A stretch of DNA of 64,000 nucleotides from Megalopta genalis (lineage: Eukaryota > Arthropoda > Insecta > Hymenoptera > Halictidae), in assembly GCF_051020955.1 (NCBI RefSeq), contig NW_027476715.1, positions 88,318-152,317 of the forward strand, written 5' to 3'. The position numbers were made by a program, and so were the translations under genes. Below, one piece after another: positions 1 through 12,840 of the stretch. How positions within the stretch are numbered: position 1 is the stretch's first letter; each line of letters begins with the position of its first letter. Under the pieces are notes generated by a model. It was not told the DNA's origin. It ran no database searches and worked only from the letters and a program-made list of their open reading frames with translations.

Positions 1-3000
1 CATGGATTCGAAGCTAAGCCTTCTACTTCGCATTGATTTGAAGCTAAATCATGTGTTTCGCTTGGATTGGAAGCAAAGCCTTCTACTTCGCATTAATTTG
101 AAGCTAAATCATGTGTTTCGCGTGGATTTGAAGCTAAACCTTCTAAATCGCATTGATTTGAAGATAAATCATGTAATTCGCTTGGATTTGAAGCAAACTC
201 GTTTGTTTCGACTCCATTTGAAGCTATATCACTTATATCGCAAGTATCTGAAGCTAAACATCTTGTTTCGCAAGAATATGAAGCTAAACCATGTGTTTCT
301 CATGAATTTGAATCTTAATCATCTGTTTGGCATGGTTTTGAAGCTAACCCGTTGGTTTCCCCTGCATTTGAAGCTATATCACTTATATCGCATGTATCTG
401 ATGCTAAATCATTTGTTTCGCATGGATTTGAAGCTATCTCGTTTGTTTCGCCTGCATTTGTATCTATATCACATATATCGCAAATATTTGAAGCTAAATG
501 ATTTGCTTCGCATGAATTTGAAGATAAACCTTCTACTTTGCACTGATTAGAAGCTAACTCGTTTGTTTCGCCTGCATTTTTAGCTATATGATTTATATCG
601 CAAGTATTTGAAGCTAAATCATTTGTGTCGCATGGATTTGAAGTCAAGCCTTCTACATCGCATTGATTTGAAGCTAAATCATGTGTTTCTCATGGATTTG
701 AAGCTAACTCGTTTGTTTGGCATGCAGTTGAAGCTAAATCATGTATATCACAAGTATTGGAAGCCAAACCATTTGATTCGCATGAATTTGAAGCAAAATC
801 ATGTGTTTCGCTTGGATTTGAAACTAAGCCTTCTACTTCGCATTGATTAGAAGCTAAATCTTGTGTTTGGTATGGATTTGAAGCTAACTCGGTTGTTTCA
901 CCTGCATTTGAAGCCAAATCATGTTTATTACAAGTATGTGAAACTGAACAATCTGTTTCGAATGGTTACGAAGATAAGCATTCTACTTCGCATTGATTTG
1001 AAGCTAAATCATGTGATCGACATTGATTTGAAGGTAACTCTTTTGTTTCGCATGCAGTTGAAGCTAAATCACGTATATCGCAAGTATTTGAAGCTAAACC
1101 ATTTGATTCGCATTGATTTGTAGCTAAGTCTTCTACTTTGCATGAATTTGAAGCTAAACCATGTGTCGCGCTTGAATTTGTAGCTAACTCGTTTGTTTCG
1201 CATGCAGTTGAAGCTAAATAATGTATATTACAAGTATTAGAAGCTAATTCATATGATTCGCATGGATTTGAAGATAAGCCTCCTACATCGCATTGATTTC
1301 AAGCTAACTCGATTGTTTCGCCTACATTTGAAGCTATATCACTTATATTCTCAAGTATTTGACGGTCAATCATTCGTTTCGCATGAATTTGAAGCTAAGC
1401 CTTCTACTTCGCATTGATTTGAATCTAAATCATGTGATTCACTTGGATTTGATGCTAACCCTTCTACTTCGCATTGATTTGAAGCTAAATCATGAGTTTC
1501 GCTTGGATTTGTAGTTAACACGTTTGTTTTACATGCACTTGAAGCTCAATCATGTATATCACAAGTATTTGAAGCTGAACAATTTGTTTCGCATGAATAC
1601 TAAGTTAAACCATGTTTTTCGCATGAGTATTAAGCTAAACCATGTTTTTGTAATGAATTTGAAGCTAAATCATGTGTTTCTCATGGATTTGAAGCTAACT
1701 CGTTTGTTTGGCATGCAGTTGAAGCTTAATCATGTATATCACAAGTATTGGAAGCCAAACCATTTGATTCGCATGAATTTGAAGCTAAATCATGTGTTTC
1801 GCTTGGATTTGAAACTAAGCCTTCTACTTCGCATTGATTAGAAGCTAAATCTTGTGTTTGGTATAGATTTGAAGCTAACTCGGTTGTTTCACCTACATTC
1901 GAAGTTATATCACGTATAATCGCAAGTATTTGAAGCTCAGTCATTCGTTTCGCATGGATTTGATGCTAACCATTCTACTTCGCATTGATTTGAAGCTAAA
2001 TCATGTGTTTCGCTTGGATTTGAAGGTAACACGTTTGTTTCACATGCAGTTGAAGCTCACTCATGTATATCACAAGTATTTGAAGCTGAACAATTTGTTT
2101 CGCATGAATATTAAGGTAAACAATGTGCTTCGCATGAATATGAATCTAATCGCTGTGTTTCGCATGAATTTAAAACTAAATCATTTATATCAAAAGTATT
2201 TGAAGCTAAACCATTTGTTTCGCATGGTTTCGAAGATAAGCCTTCTACTTCGCATGGATTTGAAGCTAATACTTCTAGTTCGCATTGATTTGAAGCTAAA
2301 TCATGTGTTTCGCATCGATATGAAGCTAACTGGTTTGTTTCGCCAGCAGTTGAAGCTAAATCATGTATATCACAATTATTTGAAGCTGAACCATTTGTTT
2401 CGTATGGATTTGAAGCTATGCCTCCTACTGCGCATTGATGCGAAGCTAAATCATGTGTTCCGCGCGGATTTGAAACTAACTCGTTCGTTTCGTCTGCATT
2501 TGAAGCTATATCATTTATATTCGCAAGTATTTGTAGCTAAACCATACGTTTCGCATGAATTTGAAGCTAAGCCTTCTACTTCGCATTGATTTGAATCTAA
2601 ATCATGTGATTCACTTGGATTTGATGCTAACCCTTCTACTTCGCATTGATTTGAATCTAAATCATGAGTTTCGCTTGGATTTGTAGTTAACACGTTTGTT
2701 TCACAAGCACTTGAAGCTCAATCATGTATATCTCAAGTATTTGAAGCTGAACAATTTGTTTCGCATGAATATTAAGTTAAGCCATGTGCTTCGCATGAAT
2801 ATGAATCTAAACGATGTGTTTCGCATGAATTTAAAGCTAAATCATTAATATCAAAATTATTTGAAACTAAACCATTTGTTTCGCATGGTTTCGAAGATAA
2901 GCCTTCTACTTCGCATGGATTTGAAGCTACTCCTTCTACTTCGCATTGATTTGAAGCTAAATCATGTGTTTCGCATCGATTTGAAGCTAACTGGTTTGTT

Positions 3001-5975
3001 TCGCCAGCAGTTGAAGCTAAATCATGTATATCACAATTATTTGAAGCTGAACCATTTGTTTCGTATGGATTTGAAGCTATGCCTTCTACTGCGCATTGAT
3101 GTGAAGCTAAATCACGTGTTCCGCGCGGATTTGAAACTAACTCGTTTGTTTCGCCTTCATTTGAAGCTATATCATTTATATTCGCAAGTATTTGTAGCTA
3201 AACCATTCGTTTCGCATGGATCTGAAGCTATGCCTTCTACTTCGCATTGATTTGAAGCCGAATCATGTGTTTCGCTTGGATTTGAAGCTAACTCGTTTGT
3301 TTCGCATGCAGTTGAAGCTAAATCATGTATATCACAAGTATTTGAAGCTAAACCATTTGTTTCGCATGGATTTGAAGATAATCCTCCAACTTCGCATGGA
3401 TTTGAAGCTAACTCGATTGATTCGACTGCATTTGAATCTATATCACTTATATCGCAATTATCTGAAGATAAATCATTTGTTTCTCATGTATTTGAAGCTA
3501 AGCCGTCCACTTCGCATTGCTTTGAACCTAAATAATGTGTTTCGCATGGATTTGAAGCTAACTCGTTTTTTTCGCCTGTATTTGAAGATAAATCATGTAT
3601 ATCACAAGTATTTGAAGCTAAACCATTCGCTTCGCATGGATTTGAAGCAAAGCCTTCAACTTCGCATTGACTTGAAGATAAATCATGTGTTTCGCTTGGT
3701 TTTGAAGCCAACTCGTTTTTTTCGCCTGCATTTGAAGATAAATCATGTATAGCACAAGTGTTTGAAACTAAACCATTTGTTTCGCGTGGATTTGAAGATA
3801 AGCCTTCAACTTCGCATTGATTTGAAGATAAATCATTTGTTTCGCATTGATTCGAAGCTAATTCATGTGAATCGCATGGATTTGTGGCTAACTCGTTTGT
3901 TTCGCATGCAGTTGAAGCTAAATCATGTATATCACAAGTATTTGAAGCTAAAACATTTGTTTCGTATGGATTTGAAGATAAGCCTTCTATTTCGCATTGA
4001 TTTGAAGGTAAATCATGTGTTTCACTTGGATTTGAAGCTAACTCGTTTGTTTCGCATGCAGTTGAAGCTAAATCATGCTTATCACAAGTATCTGAATATA
4101 AACCATCTGTTTCGCATGAATATTGAGCTAAACCATTGATTCGCATGAATTTGAAGCTAAATGATGTGTTTTGCTTGGTTGTGAAGCTAACTCTTTTGTT
4201 TCGCCTGCATTTGAAGATAAATCATTTGTAGCACAAGTATTTGAAACTAAACCATTTGTTTCTCATGTATTTGAAGCTAAGCCGTCTACATCGCATTGAT
4301 TTGAACCCAAATAATGTGTTTCGCTTGGATTTGAAGCTAAATCGTTTTTTTCGCTTGCAGTTGAAGCTAAATCATGTATACCACAAGTATTTGAAGCTAA
4401 GCCATTTGTTTCGGATTGATTTGAAGCTAAGCCTTCCACTTCGCATTGCTTTGATGCTAAATCATATGTTTCGCATGGATTTGAAACTAACTCGTTTGTT
4501 TCGTCTTCATTTGAAGCTGTTTCATTTATATCGCAAGTATTTGAAGCCAAACCATTTGTTTCGGATGGTTTTGAAGATAAGCCTTCTACTTCGCATTGAT
4601 TTTAATCTAAATCGTGTGTATGGCATGGATTTGAAGCTAACTCGTTTGTTTCGCCTGCATTTGAAGTTAAATCATGTATATCACAAGTATTTGAAGCTAA
4701 ACCATTTGTTTCGCATGGATTTGAAGATAAGCCTCCTACTTGGCATAAATTTGAAGCTAACTCGATTGATTCGACTGCATTTCAATCTATTTCACTTATA
4801 TCGCAATTATCTGAAGATAAATCATTTGTTTCTCATGTATTTGAACATAAGCCATGTACTTGGCAATAATTTGAATCTAAATCATGTGTTTCGCATGGAT
4901 GTGAAGCTAACTCGTTTGTTTCGCCTGCATTTGAAGGTAAAGCGTTTGTTTCGCATGCAGTTGAAGCTAAATCATGTATATCACATGTATTTGAAGCTAA
5001 ACCGTTTGATTAGCATGGATTTGAAGCTAAGCCTTCCAGTTCGCATTGATTTGAAGATAAATCATGTGTTTCGCTTGGATTTGAAGATAAAGCGTTTGTT
5101 TCGCATGCAGTTGAATCTAAAACATGTACATCACAAGTATCTGGATCTAATCCATCTGTTTCGAAAGAATATGAAGCTATGAAGCTAATCCATGTGATTC
5201 GCATGAATTTGAAGCTAAATCATGTGTTTCGCATGGATTTGAAGCTGTATCACTTATATCGCAATTATCTGAAGATAAATCATTTGTTTCACATGTGTTT
5301 GAAGCTAAGCCTTCTACTTCGCATTGATTTGAAGCTAACTCGATTGTTTCGCCTGCATTTGAAGCTACATCACTTATATCGCAATTATCTGAAGATAAAT
5401 CATTTGTTTCTCATGTATTTGAAGCTAAGCCTTCCACTTCGCATAGATTTGAACCTAAATAATGTGTTTCGCTTGAATTTGAAGGTAAAGCGTTTGTTTC
5501 GCATGCAGTTGAAGCTAAATCATGTATATCACATGTATTTGAAGCTAAACCATTTGTTTCTCATGTATTTGAGGCTAAGCGTTCCACTTCGCATTGATTT
5601 GAAGCTAACTCGATTGTTTCGCCTGCATATGAAGCTATATCACGTATATCGCAATTATCTGAAGATAAATCATTTGTCTATCATGTATTTTAAGCTAAGC
5701 CTTCTTCTTCGCATTGATTTGACGCTAAATCATGTGTTTCGCACGGATTTGAGGCTAACTCCTTTGTTTCGCATGCAGTTGAAGATAAATCATGTACATC
5801 ACAAGTATTTGAAGCTAAACCATTTGTTTCGCATGGATTTGAAGCTAAGCCTTCTACTGCGCATTGATTTGAAGCTAAATCATGTGTTTCGCTTGGATTT
5901 GAAGCCAACTCGTTTGTTTCGCCTGCAGTTGAAGCCACATCATGTATATCACAATTATTTGAAGCTGAACCATTT
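1..5975. repeat. Satellite family A, 30-bp monomers with 150-bp higher-order cycle
   Basis: Head-to-tail monomers of about 30 bp fill this stretch. Nearly every monomer carries the core TTTGAAGCTAA, followed by a tag that defines its type. The commonest order is AAGCCTTCTACTTCG, AAATCATGTGTTTCG, AACTCGTTTGTTTCG, AAATCATGTATATCA (alternating with ATATCACTTATATCG), then AAACCATTTGTTTCG, giving five monomers or 150 bp. Occasional 31-bp monomers (TATATTCGC instead of TATATCGC) shift the register. Larger duplications are visible: about 720-900 recurs near 1711-1890 (offset 991), and about 2100-2560 recurs near 2770-3220 (offset about 661). Copies differ at several positions, so this part is older than the 12.8-20.8 kb block. 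Open frames on both strands, up to about 310 codons on the plus strand, are products of the repeat length; I see no gene. The left edge of the array lies outside the window. Confidence 0.95.
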
Positions 5976-8623
5976 GTTTCGCATGGATTTGAAGCTAAGC
6001 CTTCTACTGCGCATTGATTTGAAGCTAAATCATGTGTTTCGCTTGCATTTGAAGCTAACTCGTTTGTTTCGTCTGCATTTGATCCAATATCACTTATATT
6101 CGCCAGTATTTGAAGATAAATCATTCGTTTCGCATGGATTTGAAGCTAAGCCTCCTACTTCGTATTGATTAGAAGCAAAATCATGTATTCGCATGGATTT
6201 GAAGCCAACTCGTTGTTTCGCATGCAGTTGAAGCTAAATCACGCATATCACAAGTATTTGAAACTGAACCATTTGTTTGGCATGGTTTTGAAGCTAAGCC
6301 TTCTACTTCGCATTTACTTGATGCTAAGTCACGTGTTTCGCATTGATTTGGAGATAACTCGTTAGTGTCGCATGCATTTGAACCAATTTCACTTATATTC
6401 GCCAGTATTTGAAGATAAATCATTCGTTTCGCATGGATTTGAAGCTAAGCCTCCTAGTTCGTATTTATTTGGAGCTAAATCATGTATTCGCTTGGAATTG
6501 AAGCCAACTCGTTTGTATCGCCTGCAGTTGAAGCTAAATCATGTATATCACAATTATTTGAAGCTGAACCATTTGTTTCGCATGGATTTGTAGCTAAGCC
6601 TTCTACTTCGCATTTATTTGATGCTAAATGACGTGTCTCGCATTGATTTGAAGAAAACTCGTTTGTTTCGTCTGCATTTGAACCAATATCACTTATATTC
6701 GCCAGTATTTGAAGATAAATCATTCGTTTCGCATGGATTTGAAGCTAAGCGTCCTAGTTCGTATTGATTTGAAGCTAAATCATGTATTCGCTTGGTTTTG
6801 AAGCCAACTCGTTTGTTTCGCCTGCAGTTGAAGCTAAATCATGTATATCACAATTATTTGAAGCTGAACCATTTGTTTCGCATGGATTTGAAGCTAAGCC
6901 TTCTACTGCGCATTGATTGGTAGCTAAATCATGTGTTTCGCTTGCATTTGAAGCTAACTCGTTTGATTCGTCCGCATTTGAACCAATATCACTTATATTC
7001 GCAAAGTATTTGAAGCTAAACTATTCGTTTTGCATGAATTTGAAGCTAAGCGTCCTACTTCGCATTAATTTGAAGCTAAATCGTGTGTTTCGCTTGCATT
7101 TGAAGCTAACTCGTTTGTTTAGCATGCAGTTGAAGCTTCATCATGTTTATCACAAGTATCTGAATCTAAACCATCTGTTTCGCATGAATATTAAGCTAAA
7201 CCATGTGTTTCGCATGGATTTGAAGCTATATCACTTATATTCGCAAGTATTTGAAGCTAAACCATTTGTTTTGCATGGTTTCGAAGATAAGTCTTCTACT
7301 TCGCATTGAGATGAAGCTAAATCATGTGATTCGAATTGATTTGAAGCTAACTCGTTTGTTTCGTCTGCATTTGAAACTATATCACTTATATTCACAAGTA
7401 TTTGAAGCTAAACCATTCGTTTTGAATGAATTTGAAGCTAAGCGTCCTACTTCGCATTAGTTTGAAGCTAAATCGTGTGTTTCGTTTGCATTTGAAGCTA
7501 ACTCGTTTGTCTCGCATGCTGTTCAAGCTAAATCATGTATATCATAAGTATTTGAAGCTAAACCATTTGATTCGCATGGATTTTAAGCTAAGCCTTCTTC
7601 TTCGCATTGATTTGACGCTAAATCATGTGTTTCGCTTGCATTTGAAGCTAACTCGTTTGTTTCGTCCGCATTTGAACCAATATCACTTATATTCGCAAAG
7701 TATTTGAAGCTAAACCATTCGTTTTGCATGAATTTGAAGCTAAGCGTCCTACTTCGCATTAATTTGAAGCTAAATCGTGTGTTTCGCTTGCATTTGAAGC
7801 TAACTCGTTTGTTTCGCATGCAGTTGAAGCTTCATCATGTTTATCACAAGTATCTGAATCTAAACCATCTGTTTCGCATGAATATTAAGCTAAACCATGT
7901 GTCTCGCATGAATTTGAAGCCAAATCACGTGTTTCGCTTGGATTTGAAGCTAACTTGTTTGTTTCGCCTGCAGTTGATGCTATATCATGTGTATCACAGG
8001 AATTTGAAGATAAACCACTTGTTTCGCATTGATGTGAAGCTAAGCCTTCTACTTCGCATTGATTTGAAACTAAATCATGTGTTCCGCATGGATTTCAAGC
8101 TAACTCGTTCGTTTCGCCTGCATTTGAAGGTAAATGATGTATATCACAAGTATTTGAAGCTAAACCATTTGTTTCGCATAGATTTGAAGCTAAGCCTTCT
8201 ACTTCGCATTGATTTCAAGCTAAATCATGTGTTTCGAATGGATTTGAAGCTAAGCCTTCTACTTCGCAAATGATTTGAAGCTAAATCATGTGTTTCGCTT
8301 GGATTTGAAGCTAACATATTTTGATTAATCATGCAGATGACGCCAAATCGTGTATAAAAAAAGGATTTGAAGCTAAATCATGCGTTTCGCATGGATCTGA
8401 AGCTAAGCATTCTACTTCGCTTGATTTTGAATCTAAATCATGTGTTTCGCTTGGATTTGAAGCTAAGCCTTCTACTTCGCTTGATTTTGAAGCTAAATCA
8501 TGTGTTTCGCTTGGATTTGAATCTAACTCGTTTGTTTCGTATGCAGTAAATGCTAAATCATGTTTATCACAAGTATCTGAATCTAAACCATCTGTTTCCC
8601 ATGAATATTAAGCTAAACCATGT
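5976..8623. repeat. 2648-bp satellite higher-order unit, dispersed copy
   Basis: This segment of family A monomers recurs at a constant offset of 6865 bp as 12841-15488, the first of three tandem copies. The boundaries were read from matching variants: both begin at the same GTTTCGCATGG and both end just before a monomer with the AAGCTATATCACTTATATTC tag in this copy. Distinctive internal variants (29-bp monomers with CATGTATTCGC, a 32-bp monomer with TTCGCAAAGTATTTG, and the A7-containing variant at 8314-8362) occur in the same order. It appears to be the single-copy relative of the tandem block. No gene is supported. Confidence 0.85.
8314..8362. repeat. Divergent satellite monomer pair with A7 run (marker variant)
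   Basis: The normal monomer texture is interrupted here by ACATATTTTGATTAATC, then a CATGCAGATGACGCC stretch and a run of seven A residues at 8356-8362, before the standard GGATTTGAAGC resumes. The same variant occurs near 9279, 10454, 11869, 15179, 17827 and 20475. It still aligns loosely to two monomers (the CATGCAG start is shared), so I read it as a diverged monomer pair and not a foreign insertion. It is a good tag for tracing block duplications; the copy near 9279 is followed by a shortened context, indicating a deletion junction. Confidence 0.8.
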
Positions 8624-9348
8624 GTTTCGCATGGATTTGAAGCTATATCACTTATATTCGCAAAGTATTTGAAGCTGAACCATTCGTTTTGCATGAATTT
8701 GAAGCTAAGCGTCCTACTTCGCATTAATTTGAAGCTAAATCGTGTGTTTCGCTTGCATTTGAAGCTAACTCGTTTGTTTCGCATGCAGTTGAAGCTTCAT
8801 CATGTTTATCACAAGTATCTGAATCTAAACCATCTGTTTCGCATGAATATTAAGCTAAACCATGTGTCTCGCATGAATTTGAAGCCAAATCACGTGTTTC
8901 GCTTGGATTTGAAGCTAACTTGTTTGTTTCGCCTGCAGTTGATGCTATATCATGTGTATCACAGGAATTTGAAGATAAACCACTTGTTTCGCATTGATGT
9001 GAAGCTAAGCCTTCTACTTCGCATTGATTTGAAACTAAATCATGTGTTCCGCATGGATTTCAAGCTAACTCGTTCGTTTCGCCTGCATTTGAAGGTAAAT
9101 GATGTATATCACAAGTATTTGAAGCTAAACCATTTGTTTCGCATAGATTTGAAGCTAAGCCTTCTACTTCGCATTGATTTCAAGCTAAATCATGTGTTTC
9201 GAATGGATTTGAAGCTAAGCCTTCTACTTCGCAAATGATTTGAAGCTAAATCATGTGTTTCGCTTGGATTTGAAGCTAACATATTTTGATTAATCATGCA
9301 GATGACGCCAAATCGTGTATAAAAAAAGGATTTGAAGCTAAATCATGC
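8624..9348. repeat. Partial family A block repeated from 7704-8383
   Basis: From about 8669 this stretch repeats 7704-8383 at an offset of 965 bp, including the A7-run variant (around 9279-9327). It then joins directly to the start of the 1415-bp unit at 9349. Compared with the other copies, several monomers after the A7 run are missing, so this is a truncated derivative, consistent with unequal exchange. No gene is seen. Confidence 0.75.
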
Positions 9349-12300
9349 GTTTCGCATGGATTTGAAGCTATATCACTTATATTCGCAAGTATTTGAAGCT
9401 AAACCATTTGTTTTGCATGGTTTCGAAGATAAGTCTTCTACTTTGCACTGAGATGAAGCTAAATCATGTGATTCGAATTGATTTGAAGCTAACTCGTTTG
9501 TTTCGTCTGCATTTGAAACTATATCACTTATATTCACAAGTATTTGAAGCTAAACCATTCGTTTTGAATGAATTTGAAGCTAAGCGTCCTACTTCGCATT
9601 AATTTGAAGCTAAATCGTGTGTTTCGTTTGCATTTGAAGCTAACTCGTTTGTCTCGCATGCTGTTCAAGCTAAATCATGTATATCATAAGTATTTGAAGC
9701 TAAACCATTTGATTCGCATGGATTTTAAGCTAAGCCTTCTTCTTCGCATTGATTTGACGCTAAATCATGTGTTTCGCACGGATTTGAGGCTAACTCCTTT
9801 GTTTCGCATGCAGTTGAAGATAAATCATGTACATCACAAGTATTTGAAGCTAAACCATTTGTTTCGCATGGATTTGAAGCTAAGCCTTCTACTGCGCATT
9901 GATTTGAAGCTAAATCGTGTGTTTCGCTTGCATTTGAAGCTAACTCGTTTGTTTCGCATGCAGTTGAAGCTTCATCATGTTTATCACAAGTATCTGAATC
10001 TAAACCATCTGTTTCGCATGAATATTAAGCTAAACCATGTGTCTCGCATGAATTTGAAGCCAAATCACGTGTTTCGCTTGGATTTGAAGCTAACTTGTTT
10101 GTTTCGCCTGCAGTTGATGCTATATCATGTGTATCACAGGAATTTGAAGATAAACCACTTGTTTCGCATTGATGTGAAGCTAAGCCTTCTACTTCGCATT
10201 GATTTGAAACTAAATCATGTGTTCCGCATGGATTTCAAGCTAACTCGTTCGTTTCGCCTGCATTTGAAGGTAAATGATGTATATCACAAGTATTTGAAGC
10301 TAAACCATTTGTTTCGCATAGATTTGAAGCTAAGCCTTCTACTTCGCATTGATTTCAAGCTAAATCATGTGTTTCGAATGGATTTGAAGCTAAGCCTTCT
10401 ACTTCGCAAATGATTTGAAGCTAAATCATGTGTTTCGCTTGGATTTGAAGCTAACATATTTTGATTAATCATGCAGATGACGCCAAATCGTGTATAAAAA
10501 AAGGATTTGAAGCTAAATCATGCGTTTCGCATGGATTTGAAGCTAAGCATTCTACTTCGCTTGATTTTGAATCTAAATCATGTGTTTCGCTTGGATTTGA
10601 AGCTAAGCCTTCTACTTCGCTTGATTTTGAAGCTAAATCATGTGTTTCGCTTGGATTTGAATCTAACTCGTTTGTTTCGTATGCAGTAAATGCTAAATCA
10701 TGTTTATCACAAGTATCTGAATCTAAACCATCTGTTTCCCATGAATATTAAGCTAAACCATGTGTTTCGCATGGATTTGAAGCTATATCACTTATATTCG
10801 CAAGTATTTGAAGCTAAACCATTTGTTTTGCATGGTTTCGAAGATAAGTCTTCTACTTTGCACTGAGATGAAGCTAAATCATGTGATTCGAATTGATTTG
10901 AAGCTAACTCGTTTGTTTCGTCTGCATTTGAAACTATATCACTTATATTCACAAGTATTTGAAGCTAAACCATTCGTTTTGAATGAATTTGAAGCTAAGC
11001 GTCCTACTTCGCATTAATTTGAAGCTAAATCGTGTGTTTCGTTTGCATTTGAAGCTAACTCGTTTGTCTCGCATGCTGTTCAAGCTAAATCATGTATATC
11101 ATAAGTATTTGAAGCTAAACCATTTGATTCGCATGGATTTTAAGCTAAGCCTTCTTCTTCGCATTGATTTGACGCTAAATCATGTGTTTCGCACGGATTT
11201 GAGGCTAACTCCTTTGTTTCGCATGCAGTTGAAGATAAATCATGTACATCACAAGTATTTGAAGCTAAACCATTTGTTTCGCATGGATTTGAAGCTAAGC
11301 CTTCTACTGCGCATTGATTTGAAGCTAAATCGTGTGTTTCGCTTGCATTTGAAGCTAACTCGTTTGATTCGCATGCAGTTGAAGCTTCATCATGTTTATC
11401 ACAAGTATCTGAATCTAAACCATCTGTTTCGCATGAATATTAAGCTAAACCATGTGTCTCGCATGAATTTGAAGCCAAATCACGTGTTTCGCTTGGATTT
11501 GAAGCTAACTTGTTTGTTTCGCCTGCAGTTGATGCTATATCATGTGTATCACAGGAATTTGAAGATAAACCACTTGTTTCGCATTGATGTGAAGCTAAGC
11601 CTTCTACTTCGCATTTATTTGAAACTAAATCATGTGTTCCGCATGGATTTCAAGCTAACTCGTTCGTTTCGCCTGCATTTGAAGGTAAATGATGTATATC
11701 ACAAGTATTTGAAGCTAAACCATTTGTTTCGCATAGATTTGAAGCTAAGCCTTCTACTTCGCATTGATTTCAAGCTAAATCATGTGTTTCGAATGGATTT
11801 GAAGCTAAGCCTTCTACTTCGCAAATGATTTGAAGCTAAATCATGTGTTTCGCTTGGATTTGAAGCTAACATATTTTGATTAATCATGCAGATGACGCCA
11901 AATCGTGTATAAAAAAAGGATTTGAAGCTAAATCATGCGTTTCGCATGGATTTGAAGCTAAGCATTCTACTTCGCTTGATTTTGAATCTAAATCATGTGT
12001 TTCGCTTGGATTTGAAGCTAAGCCTTCTACTTCGCTTGATTTTGAAGCTAAATCATGTGTTTCGCTTGGATTTGAATCTAACTCGTTTGTTTCGTATGCA
12101 GTAAAAGCTAAATCATGTTTATCACAAGTATCTGAATCTAAACCATCTGTTTCCCATGAATATTAAGCTAAACCATGTGTTTCGCATGGATTTGAAGCTA
12201 TATCACTTATATTCGCAAGTATTTGAAGCTAAACCATTTGTTTTGCATGGTTTCGAAGATAAGTCTTCTACTTCGCATTGAGATGAAGCTAAATCATGTG

Positions 12301-12723
12301 ATTCGAATTGATTTGAAGCTAACTCGTTTGTTTCGTCTGCATTTGAAACTATATCACTTATATTCACAAGTATTTGAAGCTAAACCATTCGTTTTGAATG
12401 AATTTGAAGCTAAGCGTCCTACTTCGCATTAATTTGAAGCTAAATCGTGTGTTTCGTTTGCATTTGAAGCTAACTCGTTTGTCTCGCATGCTGTTCAAGC
12501 TAAATCATGTATATCATAAGTATTTGAAGCTAAACCATTTGATTCGCATGGATTTTAAGCTAAGCCTTCTTCTTCGCATTGATTTGACGCTAAATCATGT
12601 GTTTCGCACGGATTTGAGGCTAACTCCTTTGTTTCGCATGCAGTTGAAGATAAATCATGTACATCACAAGTATTTGAAGCTAAACCATTTGTTTCGCATG
12701 GATTTGAAGCTAAGCCTTCTACT
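9349..12723. repeat. 1415-bp satellite higher-order unit, about 2.4 tandem copies
   Basis: Copies run 9349-10763 and 10764-12178, then a partial copy from 12179 to about 12723. The offset of 1415 bp is constant across markers such as the GTTTCGCATGG start points (9349, 10764, 12179), the A7-run variant (near 10454 and 11869) and a rare CTTTGCACTGAGATG variant shared by the first two copies. A matching start also occurs near 20770, outside this tandem run. The copies look nearly identical, implying recent amplification. Confidence 0.85.
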
Positions 12724-12840
12724 TCGCATTGATTTGAAGCTAAATCATGTGTTTCGCTTGGATTTGAAGCCAACTCGTTTGTTTCGCCTGCAGTTGAAGC
12801 CACATCATGTATATCACAATTATTTGAAGCTGAACCATTT
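12724..12840. repeat. Family A monomers joining the 1415-bp and 2648-bp blocks
   Basis: About four ordinary family A monomers, including the GCCACATCATGTATATC variant, connect the partial third 1415-bp copy to the first tandem 2648-bp copy. The same monomer series is found just before 5976, so this join resembles the junction at the dispersed 2648-bp copy. Confidence 0.7.

Noticed and set aside
8314..8362. A7-containing variant as a foreign insertion or small transposon
   Set aside because: There is no target duplication or terminal repeat, and its length and start align to two diverged monomers.
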